Positions 1 to 7,112 of a stretch of DNA of 8,777 nucleotides are shown in pieces. Made by a program: the position numbers and the translations under genes. The stretch's first letter is position 1. Each line of letters starts with the position of its first letter. A model generated the notes under the pieces. The model made no database searches and was not told the DNA's origin. It saw only the letters and a program-made list of their open reading frames with translations. The stretch is from Candidatus Altimarinota bacterium (GTDB lineage Bacteria; Patescibacteriota; Gracilibacteria; RBG-16-42-10), in the NCBI GenBank assembly GCA_017984655.1, contig JAGNZB010000050.1:1-8777 (forward strand), given 5' to 3'.

Positions 1-25
1 ATGATGGCGTTATTAGCTTTCTTTT

Positions 26-535
26 ATGTCATTGTCTTTTTGGGGGCGGTCTGCTGTGTTGGTTACTACTGTTGTGTTGCTGGTGGGGTGTGGTGAGACT
101 GTGGATTCGTATCGTGGTAAGGGTCTTAGTATGAGCTATCCTCGGGGGTGGACCGTGGCTGAGAATGATCCTGCTAGTTTGGTGACCTTTTCTCATGCTA
201 ATGCGTCTTTGCGTCGTGTGGATGGGGTGTTGATGGTGCAGGCTCAGCCTACTGTAGAGACGTCATTGCCCAATATTGTGTCTGCCAATGATGTTGCTAT
301 TCGTGCTTTGACTGCCAATCAAAATATTGATACCCAGAAAGTAACTATCGCTGGTAATGATACTGCGATTTGGAGTTATGATCGTACTGATACCAATAAT
401 GTAAAAACTTACTTCCGTCAGACCCTTCTCCTTCATGGGGGGCAACTCTATACAGTGACTGGCACCTTCGAGAACAGTAGTGGTGCTGATGCGAATGTAC
501 TGGCTTCAATCAAGAGTATTAGTTTTACTAATTAG
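26..535 (+). CDS. Small secreted lipoprotein, PsbP/DcrB-like C-terminal domain suspected
   Basis: A 169-residue protein. Residues 10-21 form a hydrophobic export segment ending in the lipobox L19-V20-G21-C22, so Cys22 is the likely lipidated residue after signal peptidase II cleavage and the mature protein would sit on the outer face of the membrane. The mature part opens with a phrase of the type 'Y+GKGLSMSYPRGW' (residues 29-42), which resembles the start of PsbP/DcrB-like domains found in many small bacterial lipoproteins. No catalytic residues are evident. In-frame TAG at 14-16 makes the ATG at 26 the only sensible start; no Shine-Dalgarno motif precedes it. Eleven bases separate it from the CYTH gene, so the two are probably co-transcribed. 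The lipoprotein call is strong; the domain assignment is a resemblance only. Confidence 0.8.
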   Translation: MSLSFWGRSAVLVTTVVLLVGCGETVDSYRGKGLSMSYPRGWTVAENDPASLVTFSHANASLRRVDGVLMVQAQPTVETSLPNIVSANDVAIRALTANQNIDTQKVTIAGNDTAIWSYDRTDTNNVKTYFRQTLLLHGGQLYTVTGTFENSSGADANVLASIKSISFTN

Positions 536-546
536 CCAAGAGTTTT

Positions 547-1062
547 ATGGAAATGGAGATCGAAAGAAAGTGGTTTGTGCGAGAGTTGCCTGATCTGAAG
601 GGATTAGCTCCGCTAGCTGACGAGCGATACTATTTGGATGCTAGTGATGAGACTAGTATCCGTTTCCAGAAGCGTGGAGACCGATATGAGCTGGAACGGA
701 TGGAGGCTCAGTCGGTTTTGTCACGAACGCAACAAAAGATGTCCCTGACCGCTGGAGAGTTTGAGCGAATGAAGAAGATTGCTATGGGACCATTGGTGCG
801 TGATAGTTACTTGTTGCAGCGAGATCCACAAATCACTCTCAAGGTGTATGGTGGTGTGATTATTGGTCTTTGTCGGGTTGAGATTGAGTTTGCTACTGAA
901 GAAGCTGCAAAGGCTTTTGAGCCTTTGGCTTGGTTTGGTGCAGAGATTGATGGGCTGTGTCCGCTGGGAAGAGATTCGCAGTTGGTTCAAATGACTAGGG
1001 AGCAGTTTCTTGCCACGATGCAACGTTATCAGGTGCCGATGATTGGAGTTACTAACACATAA
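547..1062 (+). CDS. CYTH-domain protein (triphosphatase / class IV adenylate cyclase superfamily)
   Basis: A 171-residue protein about the size of a single CYTH domain. The N-terminus carries the superfamily signature ExExK as E4-I-E6-R-K8. Other tunnel-type residues follow: R39 in 'SIRF', E48 and E50 in 'YELER', K64 in the 'RTQQK' phrase before an 'LT..EF' segment, and the E112-I-E114 pair in 'RVEIEF'. The C-terminal 'GLCPLGRDSQL' phrase (from about residue 135) corresponds to the usual end of the fold. CYTH enzymes bind a triphosphate and metal ions inside a beta tunnel and act as inorganic or thiamine triphosphatases or as adenylate cyclases; the substrate cannot be told from sequence. ATG 547 is used; ATG 553 would also keep the ExExK motif. 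The gap to the regulator gene is only 6 bases, suggesting one operon with the lipoprotein upstream. Confidence 0.85.
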   Translation: MEMEIERKWFVRELPDLKGLAPLADERYYLDASDETSIRFQKRGDRYELERMEAQSVLSRTQQKMSLTAGEFERMKKIAMGPLVRDSYLLQRDPQITLKVYGGVIIGLCRVEIEFATEEAAKAFEPLAWFGAEIDGLCPLGRDSQLVQMTREQFLATMQRYQVPMIGVTNT

Positions 1063-1068
1063 ACTGTT

Positions 1069-1827
1069 ATGGCTCAGGATCTGGGGCGGATTTTGCAGGA
1101 GATTGGGCTGGATCGGAGAGAGTCAGCTTTTTATTTGGCTTCATTGCAGTTGGGTAAGGCGCTTGTTAGTGATATTGCTCGGACCGCTGACCTTAACCGT
1201 AGTGCTTCCTATGAGGTGCTGGAGCAACTAAAGCAAAAAGGTTTGGTGAGTGTGCATAAGGTAACGAGAGGGTTGCAGGTCTCCCCCACTGATCCTGATC
1301 AACTCTTGGTTCAACAGCGAGAACGCTATGAGTTGCTCAATCAGCATCTTCCCGATCTGAAGTATTTGTTTACTGTAGCTAAGCGTGAGCCAGGTGTGAA
1401 GTTCTATCAGGGTAAAGATGGTTTGAAGACAGTCTTGCAGTTACTGCTAGCTGAGCGTGAGGAGGTGTGTGTTTATGGTGATGGGGATGCTTTTGCACAA
1501 GCAATACCAGGTTGGACAGAGCAGTATGCTGATGAGCGCGCTAGGCGCCAGATCCGCTCACGATTGATTCTGAAGTCCACACCTGATGTGTTGGCCTCTT
1601 TGCGGAAGAGGAAAATTGATAAAAATCCTAAATCGCAGCTATCTAAACTACGGGTACTACCAGCTGCTATGGATGTTCATGGTGGCTTTGATATTGTAGG
1701 CAATAAGGTGATCTTGTTTTCTTTTGATCAGTATAACAGTGCTGTTGTGATTGAGAGTGTGGTTATCACGGCAATGATGCGTGGTGTGTTTGAAATGCTT
1801 TGGAATTTAGCAGAACAGTACAGTTAG
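1069..1827 (+). CDS. TrmB-family transcriptional regulator
   Basis: A 252-residue protein. Residues about 5-70 form a winged helix-turn-helix typical of TrmB: a 'LGLDRRESAFYLASLQLG'-type opening, then 'VSDIARTADLNRSASYEVLEQLKQ' as the recognition region, then 'KGLVS' and a wing. A short helical linker (about 85-105) leads to a C-terminal effector domain (about 110-250) containing 'VKFYQGKDGL' and 'DIVGNKVILFSF', phrases usual for the phospholipase-D-like sensor part of this family. TrmB proteins bind DNA and respond to sugars or other small ligands; they are common in Archaea and recur in some bacterial candidate phyla. The ligand and targets are unknown. The gene begins 6 bases after the CYTH gene with no Shine-Dalgarno motif, so it is probably translated from the same mRNA and may control its own cluster (inference). 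Confidence 0.88.
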   Translation: MAQDLGRILQEIGLDRRESAFYLASLQLGKALVSDIARTADLNRSASYEVLEQLKQKGLVSVHKVTRGLQVSPTDPDQLLVQQRERYELLNQHLPDLKYLFTVAKREPGVKFYQGKDGLKTVLQLLLAEREEVCVYGDGDAFAQAIPGWTEQYADERARRQIRSRLILKSTPDVLASLRKRKIDKNPKSQLSKLRVLPAAMDVHGGFDIVGNKVILFSFDQYNSAVVIESVVITAMMRGVFEMLWNLAEQYS

Positions 1828-1835
1828 AAGATTTG

Positions 1836-1867
1836 AATCTAGCCTGTAGTTGAGATTGGTTTTTTTT
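1836..1867 (+). terminator. Weak rho-independent terminator candidate after the TrmB gene
   Basis: AATCT (1836-1840) is complementary to AGATT (1853-1857), with a 12-base loop, followed after two G residues by eight T residues (1860-1867). The stem is only 5 bp and A/T-rich, so it would be a weak terminator. Its position just after the operon's last stop codon is the main support. Confidence 0.3.
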
Positions 1868-1897
1868 GTGTGTGATTGGTTGTGTTGTCATAAAAAA

Positions 1898-1924
1898 GCG
1901 ACAGTAATTTCTCTTTCTTATACT
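1898..1924 (+). promoter_or_regulatory. Possible promoter for the HD-domain gene
   Basis: GCGACA (1898-1903, four of six bases matching TTGACA) lies 15 bases before TATACT (1919-1924, five of six matching TATAAT). The 15-base spacer is short. Transcription from here would give a leader of roughly 85-90 bases. The 191-base gap 1828-2018 contains no convincing gene; apart from this box and the T-tract it is simply T/G-rich. Confidence 0.25.
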
Positions 1925-2018
1925 GTTTTGTTGTTATTCTTGGTGTTGTCTTGTGTCTTGAACAGTTTTTGGAGTTTGGTGGAGGTATGATCTGATTGTC
2001 ATTAACTGAATACTTTCT

Positions 2019-2609
2019 ATGGATGATCAGATGTATGCTTGTGCTGCCGATTTTTTGTTTGAGGTTGGGGTGTTGGCCAAGACGCCTCGTAGTGGGATTT
2101 ATTTTCTGGGTGAAGGTCGGCAAAGTGTGGCTGAGCATCTCAGCCGAGCAGCTTACATTGGTTTTGTGTTGGGCCAGATGACTGGTGCAGTGAATACGTC
2201 CAAGATTGTGCAAATGTGTCTTTTTCATGATTTGCTTGAGACTCGTATTAGTGATCTCAACTATATCCATCAGCAATATGTCAGTGTTGATGTGGTTTCA
2301 GTTTGGGACGATATTTTGTCGCCAGTGTCATTTGGTGGTGCGATTCAGGTATTGATGGATGAGTATCATGCTCGTCAAACACTCGAATCAGTCATTGCCA
2401 AAGATGCTGACAATCTTGAATGGATTATCACGCTCAAGGAGATTTATGATATTGGTAATACTCGTGTACTTTCTACCATTGAGAATGCTCAGCTCAGGCT
2501 CAAGTCCCCTGCTGCCCAGAAGCTCGCTACGGCGATCTTGGCTGGTAAAAGTGATCAGTGGTACAACAGTACGAAGCCGAAGCAGTGGTGGGTGGCCAGG
2601 AAGCGCTGA
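2019..2609 (+). CDS. HD-domain phosphohydrolase (HDDC2/YfbR-like 5'-nucleotidase type)
   Basis: A 196-residue protein with the full set of HD metal ligands: H40 in 'SVAEH', the H70-D71 pair in 'LFHDLLE', and an Asp at D129 or D131 in 'KDADNLE'. The opening 'FLFEVGVLAKTPRSG' (residues 12-26) is characteristic of the HDDC2/YfbR branch, whose known members remove phosphate from deoxynucleoside monophosphates in the cytoplasm. The length matches that branch. The C-terminus adds a Trp-rich tail ('QWYNS..KQWWVARKR'). The family call is firm, the exact substrate is not. ATG 2019 has no Shine-Dalgarno motif; a GGAGG at 1981-1985 is too far upstream to serve. The gene ends with TGA and converges on lysA with an 8-base gap. 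Confidence 0.85.
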   Translation: MDDQMYACAADFLFEVGVLAKTPRSGIYFLGEGRQSVAEHLSRAAYIGFVLGQMTGAVNTSKIVQMCLFHDLLETRISDLNYIHQQYVSVDVVSVWDDILSPVSFGGAIQVLMDEYHARQTLESVIAKDADNLEWIITLKEIYDIGNTRVLSTIENAQLRLKSPAAQKLATAILAGKSDQWYNSTKPKQWWVARKR

Positions 2610-2617
2610 GCTCCAGG

Positions 2618-3856
2618 CTAGAAGCTCAATGTGGCGAAGTGGTCCTCCAGTGTCTCTGCTCGTCGAATCATCGTGAGCTTGTGGTCCTTGTTCATCAGGT
2701 ATTCAGCTGATCGCAGTTTGCCATTGTAGTTAAATCCCATAGCGTGGCCATGAGCTCCAGCATCATGAATCACGAGGACGTCCCCCATTTCGATCTGAGG
2801 TAGTGCACGATTGATTGCGAATTTATCATTATTTTCACACAGTGCTCCGGTCACGTCATAAGTGTGATCGAGTTGGGCATTTTCTTTGCCAAGGACCGTG
2901 ATGTGATGATAAGCACCATACATTCCGGGACGCATGAGGTTGGCCATACAAGCATCGACACCAATATAATCTTTGTAGATGCTCTTGCGATGGATTGCCT
3001 TGGTGACTAGGTAGCCATGTGGTCCAGTAATGAATCGGCCGCATTCCATTGCGATCTTGAGCTTGGGTAGATGGTTGTTGATGATTTTCTCTTGATGTAG
3101 CGCTTGAATTGCTTTGCCCACTGCAGCGACATCAACTGGTTGCTGTTCTGGACGATAGGGAATACCAATGCCGCCGCCAAGATTGATACCTTCGATGGTG
3201 ATATTGTGTTTGCTCTGTAGTTCCTGGACAAGCTCAAAGAGCATGACTGCAGTGTCGATGAAGAACTGAGCATTGAGTTCATTGGAGATGACCATGGTGT
3301 GGAGCCAGAAACGTTTGACGCCTTTGGTTTGGGCGATCTTGTAAGCCTCAAATAGTTGTTCATGGGTGAGACCATACTTGGCCTCCACAGGTTCCCCAAT
3401 AATACTGTTGCCAGCACGTCTATTACCTGGATTGTAGCGGAATGAGAGTACTTCTGGCAGTTTGCCCAGAACCTTCTCCAAATAATCGATATGAGTGATG
3501 TCATCCAAGTTGATGATCGCACCAAGTTTTGCTGCCTCAAGGTAATCTTCTTCGGGCGTATTGTTGGCGGTAAACATGATTTCTTCACCACTGATGCCAG
3601 CCATGGTCGCTAATTTGAGCTCTGCTAGCGAACTACAGTCAGCACCAATGTTTTGCGTTTTGACTAGTTTGAGAATGCTCGGATTTGGTAAGGCTTTCAC
3701 AGCAAAGTATTCTTTGAAATCAGCCCACGCAAATGCATTGTTCAAAGCCTGACAGCTAGTCTTGATCCCCTCTTCGTCGTAGATGTAGAAAGGTGTGGGG
3801 ATGGATTGTAACCATTGTGTCGTCTCTTGTTTGCCAAATGGGACAGTCTTCAACAT
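2618..3856 (-). CDS. lysA: Diaminopimelate decarboxylase
   Basis: A 412-residue, full-length fold-type III PLP decarboxylase. The PLP-binding lysine is K54 in 'YFAVKALPNP'; 'GADCSSLAEL' (71-80), the glycine-rich phosphate loop G227-G228-G229, and 'ECGRF' (271-275) follow in family order. The second active-site segment is C340-E341-N342-N343-D344, followed by 'HDAGAHGHAMGFNYNGKLRSAE', typical of the LysA branch with an ENND motif rather than of ornithine decarboxylase. The related carboxynorspermidine decarboxylase is less likely but not excluded. LysA decarboxylates meso-diaminopimelate to lysine in the cytoplasm. No other lysine or diaminopimelate gene is in the window. The ATG has no Shine-Dalgarno motif. 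It diverges from the reductase gene across a 146-base gap and converges with the HD gene. Confidence 0.92.
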   Translation of the reverse strand: MLKTVPFGKQETTQWLQSIPTPFYIYDEEGIKTSCQALNNAFAWADFKEYFAVKALPNPSILKLVKTQNIGADCSSLAELKLATMAGISGEEIMFTANNTPEEDYLEAAKLGAIINLDDITHIDYLEKVLGKLPEVLSFRYNPGNRRAGNSIIGEPVEAKYGLTHEQLFEAYKIAQTKGVKRFWLHTMVISNELNAQFFIDTAVMLFELVQELQSKHNITIEGINLGGGIGIPYRPEQQPVDVAAVGKAIQALHQEKIINNHLPKLKIAMECGRFITGPHGYLVTKAIHRKSIYKDYIGVDACMANLMRPGMYGAYHHITVLGKENAQLDHTYDVTGALCENNDKFAINRALPQIEMGDVLVIHDAGAHGHAMGFNYNGKLRSAEYLMNKDHKLTMIRRAETLEDHFATLSF

Positions 3857-3981
3857 AGCTGTGAGAAAAGAAATAATGCGGCCCCAGCTTAGCGGATATT
3901 GATGATGGCGACAAAGAATTTTTTGGATCGTTAGTTTGCCAGTACGCTGGTTTTTATTTACCTTCTTCTTAAGCAGAAATA

Positions 3982-3987
3982 TATCAT
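3982..3987 (+). promoter_or_regulatory. Possible -10 box for the DHFR-fold gene
   Basis: TATCAT matches TATAAT at five of six positions and ends 15 bases before the ATG at 4003, which would give a very short leader. No good -35 box stands at the right distance (the nearest, TTTACC at 3957-3962, would leave a 19-base spacer). The divergent gap 3857-4002 must hold promoters for both flanking genes; I see no clear lysA promoter in it. Confidence 0.25.
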
Positions 3988-4002
3988 TACTTGAATAGAT
4001 TT

Positions 4003-4515
4003 ATGAAAGCAATTTTGTATATGGCAACAACCCTCAATGGTATTATTGCCACTCACGATGATTCTGCTGATTTTATTACACCTGCAGAGGCTGCTAGTTA
4101 TGTGTCAGCTGTAAAAAATGCTGGTGCCGTAGTTGTCGGTAGAAGAACCTACGAAATACTTTCAACCCAACCTGAGTTTCAGGAATTTCTGAAGGCGGGG
4201 GTGAGGATTGTTGTTGTATCCCTTGGTAATGTTGAACTAAAAGACAAAAATCATACTATTGCTCATTCGCCCAAGGAAGCCTTAGATTTAGTGAGCAATT
4301 TTGCTGAAGTAATTATTGCTGGCGGAGGCAAATTGAATAGTGCCTTTTTGGATGCAAATCTCATTGATGAAATCTATTTAGATATGGAACCGGCAATTGT
4401 TAGCAGTGGTATTCCCCTGTTTAGTAGCAGTGTAGCTGATAGGGAACTGCAATTTTTGGGCTCAAAACAGTTTGGAGAGCATGAAATTCAACTTCATTAT
4501 AAAGTCGTAAAATAA
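4003..4515 (+). CDS. DHFR-fold reductase, RibD C-terminal domain family
   Basis: A 170-residue protein of the dihydrofolate-reductase-like family that includes the RibD C-terminal domain. It opens with 'MKAILYMATTLNGIIA', the standard first strand and substrate loop, followed by an acidic 'DDSADF' patch. The NADPH-binding parts are 'VVVGRRTYE' and the glycine-rich 'IIAGGGKLNSAFL'; 'LIDEIYLDMEPAIVSSGIPLF' is the usual C-terminal strand pair. These proteins are NAD(P)H-dependent reductases, often annotated dihydrofolate reductase, but the actual substrate is usually unknown; it is not a complete bifunctional RibD since no deaminase domain is present. The reading frame can be extended to TTG 3991, but ATG 4003 gives the family's normal N-terminus. 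It stands alone, with non-coding gaps on both sides. Confidence 0.88.
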   Translation: MKAILYMATTLNGIIATHDDSADFITPAEAASYVSAVKNAGAVVVGRRTYEILSTQPEFQEFLKAGVRIVVVSLGNVELKDKNHTIAHSPKEALDLVSNFAEVIIAGGGKLNSAFLDANLIDEIYLDMEPAIVSSGIPLFSSSVADRELQFLGSKQFGEHEIQLHYKVVK

Positions 4516-4578
4516 TACGACATGTTTTGACTGAAAACTTGAGATCACCTTGTAGGTCCTTTGAGCTCGCGGATGAAA

Positions 4579-4602
4579 CACGACTTATGTGGTCATGTTG
4601 TG
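4579..4602 (+). terminator. Hairpin between the reductase and the HExxH gene
   Basis: CACGAC (4579-4584) pairs with GTTGTG (4597-4602, one G-U), and ATG (4587-4589) with CAT (4594-4596) inside it, around a TGGT loop, with a two-base bulge. The T-rich stretch that follows is interrupted, so termination is only a possibility. A smaller hairpin, GTTTT (4524-4528) with AAAAC (4534-4538), lies just after the reductase stop. Confidence 0.25.
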
Positions 4603-4618
4603 CTGCATTTTATGGTTG

Positions 4619-4647
4619 TTGACGCTTTGCTATCTTGATGTTATTTT
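4619..4647 (+). promoter_or_regulatory. Sigma70-type promoter candidate for the HExxH gene
   Basis: TTGACG (4619-4624, five of six matching TTGACA) and TATTTT (4642-4647, four of six matching TATAAT) are separated by exactly 17 bases. The expected start site is near 4654, giving a leader of about 15 bases before ATG 4669. This is the best-spaced promoter-like pair noticed in the window. Confidence 0.42.
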
Positions 4648-4668
4648 ACTGATTAATTTCTTTTCGAT

Positions 4669-6420
4669 ATGATTTCACCCATCGTTCGCGATATGAAGTT
4701 TGCGCCTGCTTTTGATGCTATCCATCATGATGCTCGCATCCAACCTGTACCCAAAGGTTTTCGTGATCGACTTCATGCATTGTGGGCTGTGTATGGTTTG
4801 AAGGATTCACTCAAGTTGGATTCGAAAAGGGATTTTGTGGTGCCAGATGCTGCTGTGGTTTTTCCTGGTGGTCGGAGATATGGCTCTTCGACGGCTATTG
4901 CTACCTACAGTCGTCGTGGAGACGCTGCCACTCATGCACATGAGCTGACGCATACGAGAGTCAAAAAAGAATTGGGTGAGATTCTGAGTAGTCTCGGTAC
5001 TTCTGAAGATGTAGACGAAGCGATTGCCTTTGCCACTGAAGTGGCTATGTTTGGCAACTGGACTGATGTGGAAAGAATTATTTCTAGTGGATCTTATAAT
5101 CCCAAGATCGCTTATCTGACCAAACTTTTGGTCAGACTTTACTATCTCTCTGGTAATGGTGACTTTGTTGAGGTTGCGAAGACATTGATGGGCGAAATCC
5201 AAGCTCAGGCTGGTTCCACTATGTTGGATCGGTTGCTACAGCACCCTACTGTGCTCGTGGGTGTGGTTGCTGGAGATGTTCGTGCTGCTGCCGAAGTCAA
5301 CATGCAGAATGGCTCTGCTACTGAATGCACGTATCAAGGCAAAACGGTGAAAGTAGCATCCAAAGCTGACTTGGAACAAGCCTTGATTGCTGTCTATTTC
5401 GAAAAGAACTTCGCTCTTCCAGCTGAAGCAATTCAGTATATTATGACTCGTCAGCAGTATCGCAATCTTGCCGATGCTATTGCTGATGAGGGCCCGGTGA
5501 AGGTTGATACAATCAATGCCTGTCGTCGGTTGATCAGTATATTCTATCTCAATACCCAGCGAGATATGGCTGCGGTACGTTCGCGAGTCGGTACGATTCT
5601 TAGTTGTGGTACCAATGATCGTGTCTTGGCAGCATGGACTGATATCGAAGCGGCAACAGCTGGCATGAGTCAGTTGTATGGTACTGATGTAGTTGCTGAG
5701 ATCATGGGGGTAGCAATGCAATCAACTCTAGTGGCTGAAGACTTGGCTAAGACATTGCCTGGATTGGTTAAGATCGTTGGCTATGACCGTACTATTGCTA
5801 GTTTGTTTATTAAAAAGTTTGCGGAGGATGCGATATTCAGAAACTATTGGCTGGTGGGCGGTATGGTGGAGCTTGAAAATTATTGTACCAGAGCCTATGA
5901 AGGGTATCGGGATGATGATAAGAAAGCAGGTGCTTATAAGCGTTTGCAGATGGAGCATCTTTTGTCATTTCCGTTTACACCGACTTTTGAACAAACAAAG
6001 CGATCCGTGACTGACCCTTATCTCTTTCCTGATAGCGTGCTGAGTTCAGTTAATCCACTGATTGTCTCTCATTTTCCATTGGAATTTCATGACCAAGCTG
6101 AGCTTCTCATGGTCAGACTGCAGAATGTTATTTACTTTGTTTCTATACTAGGAATGGCTTTTGTTGACTGGCTAAAAGTAGAGTCTGGTGATGATGCAAC
6201 TTATGGGTTAATTGGGTATCATCGCGTTACTGGTAATCCGTCGGTGAATCCTAGAAGTCTATGGCTTTGGCAGAAAGCGATTAAAAATGGTGAAGAAGCG
6301 GTAAAGGCTTCAATCGGGTTAGATTATACAGCACAAAGTAAGCTGTTTTATACAGCTGGAGAGAAGGTTGTTGTAGACCTTGAGGATGCTTTGAAGCGGT
6401 TCTTGACCAGGGCTGTATAG
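4669..6420 (+). CDS. Large HExxH-motif protein, putative zinc metallopeptidase of unknown family
   Basis: A 583-residue protein that I do not recognise as a named family. It contains H91-E92-L93-T94-H95, a perfect HExxH zinc-binding motif, inside 'ATHAHELTHTRVKKELG'. Twenty-two residues later comes 'DEAIAFATE' (116-124), where E117 or E124 could be the third ligand, as in gluzincin peptidases. Before the motif, 'PDAAVVFPGGRRYG...AIATYSR' (59-82) looks like the beta strands that normally precede such a helix. The remaining 450 or so residues appear mostly helical, with no recognised domain; a short hydrophobic stretch lies near 486-498. There is no signal peptide, so it is predicted cytoplasmic. 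ATG 4693 (Met9) is an alternative start. It is flanked by non-coding gaps and a promoter-like pair, so probably transcribed alone. The metallopeptidase role is an inference from the motif. Confidence 0.7.
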   Translation: MISPIVRDMKFAPAFDAIHHDARIQPVPKGFRDRLHALWAVYGLKDSLKLDSKRDFVVPDAAVVFPGGRRYGSSTAIATYSRRGDAATHAHELTHTRVKKELGEILSSLGTSEDVDEAIAFATEVAMFGNWTDVERIISSGSYNPKIAYLTKLLVRLYYLSGNGDFVEVAKTLMGEIQAQAGSTMLDRLLQHPTVLVGVVAGDVRAAAEVNMQNGSATECTYQGKTVKVASKADLEQALIAVYFEKNFALPAEAIQYIMTRQQYRNLADAIADEGPVKVDTINACRRLISIFYLNTQRDMAAVRSRVGTILSCGTNDRVLAAWTDIEAATAGMSQLYGTDVVAEIMGVAMQSTLVAEDLAKTLPGLVKIVGYDRTIASLFIKKFAEDAIFRNYWLVGGMVELENYCTRAYEGYRDDDKKAGAYKRLQMEHLLSFPFTPTFEQTKRSVTDPYLFPDSVLSSVNPLIVSHFPLEFHDQAELLMVRLQNVIYFVSILGMAFVDWLKVESGDDATYGLIGYHRVTGNPSVNPRSLWLWQKAIKNGEEAVKASIGLDYTAQSKLFYTAGEKVVVDLEDALKRFLTRAV

Positions 6421-6537
6421 GTTAGCCCCCCCCTTTCTGATAGCCGGGTTTACTATGAATTTTGGGTTTAATTTAATCTGCTATTAGTAGATATAACAGT
6501 TGTGTGGAGGTTGCTTTCAGGCGTACTTTCAATAAAG

Positions 6538-6550
6538 TATCTAATAGATA
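6538..6550. promoter_or_regulatory. Palindrome upstream of the kinase-like gene, possible operator
   Basis: TATCTA (6538-6543) and TAGATA (6545-6550) form a perfect 6+6 inverted repeat around one base, ending 14 bases before ATG 6565. The half-site with its next base, TAGATAT (6545-6551), recurs as a direct copy at 6488-6494, 57 bases upstream. That layout suits an operator, but short A/T-rich palindromes arise easily by chance. The rest of the gap 6421-6564 shows only a run of eight C residues (6426-6433). Confidence 0.3.
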
Positions 6551-6564
6551 TTTAGGTTTTTATT

Positions 6565-7086
6565 ATGAAAGTATTTAACAGGATAGCAATTGTCGGGATC
6601 AGTGGTACTGGTAAATCTACTTTAGCCCGATCGATTAGTCAGATATTGCAAATTCCAATTATTCATATGGATGAGCATATTTGGGATGTGCATTGGAGGG
6701 AAAGAGCAATCGAAGAAACTGAAAGGACTCTCAGAGCAACATTGCAAGGATCTTCATGGATTGTGGAAGGCTATATTCATCCGTGTGCGAAGGAAAAATT
6801 GGATCATGCTGACTTGGTCCTGTTTCTTGATTATTCAGGTTGGACGGCGATGTGGGGAGGTTTTTGTCGTTGGTGGAAGTATCGTCAGGGAAAACGACCG
6901 GAAATGCCTGAAGGATGCATAGAGAAGCTGAGCTGGAAGTATCTTCAAGTGATGCGAAAAAGACTGGAAAGGCCCGAGTTGATTGATGCTTTGAAGGGTG
7001 TCGAAAATAAGATTGTATCTTTGACGTCACGAAAAATGACAGCCAAATGGTTGGCAAGTTTATCTGATAGTCTTACTAAAAAGTAG
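6565..7086 (+). CDS. P-loop kinase-like protein of the FlaR / topology-modulation type
   Basis: A 173-residue adenylate-kinase-like NTPase. The Walker A loop is G11-I-S-G-T-G-K17-S-T19. 'IIHMDEHIWDVHW' (about 32-44) corresponds to the second acidic strand, and 'WIVEGYIHPCAKEKLDHADLVLFLDY' to the central strand region. The lid-like 'YRQGKRPEMPEGCIEKL' stretch (roughly 111-127) matches the 'GK.RP.MP.GC.EK' signature of proteins annotated 'DNA topology modulation protein FlaR'. Despite that name, members look like small-molecule or nucleotide kinases, and the substrate is unknown. The length is normal for the group. By hand count 7 of 13 arginines use AGA/AGG, against 4 of 19 in the TrmB gene, so this may begin a more recently acquired stretch. 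No Shine-Dalgarno motif precedes the ATG. Confidence 0.85.
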   Translation: MKVFNRIAIVGISGTGKSTLARSISQILQIPIIHMDEHIWDVHWRERAIEETERTLRATLQGSSWIVEGYIHPCAKEKLDHADLVLFLDYSGWTAMWGGFCRWWKYRQGKRPEMPEGCIEKLSWKYLQVMRKRLERPELIDALKGVENKIVSLTSRKMTAKWLASLSDSLTKK

Positions 7087-7112
7087 TTTATTATTTCCTT
7101 TTTCTTTCCTTC

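Noticed and set aside
1981..1985. GGAGG as a Shine-Dalgarno site for the HD gene
   Set aside because: It lies 34 bases before ATG 2019; the nearer ATG at 1987 opens a frame that stops after two codons.
1839..2276. A 145-codon open frame on the minus strand spanning the gap and the HD gene
   Set aside because: It overlaps the HD metal-binding motifs in antisense, its product is rich in Thr, His and Asn with no domain pattern, and it arises from the G/T-rich top strand.
2608..2627. GAGCT/AGCTC hairpin in the convergent gap as a bidirectional terminator
   Set aside because: The stem is only 5 bp, no T-run follows on either strand, and it overlaps both stop codons.
3007..3591. A 194-codon minus-strand frame inside lysA
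   Set aside because: It is a frame-shifted shadow of lysA, whose own frame carries all the catalytic motifs.
3991..4002. TTG at 3991 as start of the reductase
   Set aside because: The family normally starts at the 'MKAILYMAT' segment, so ATG 4003 is preferred; the four extra codons add nothing recognisable.
5236..5721. A 161-codon minus-strand frame inside the HExxH gene
   Set aside because: It is antisense to a gene with a clear motif and has a Ser/Thr/His-rich, low-information product.
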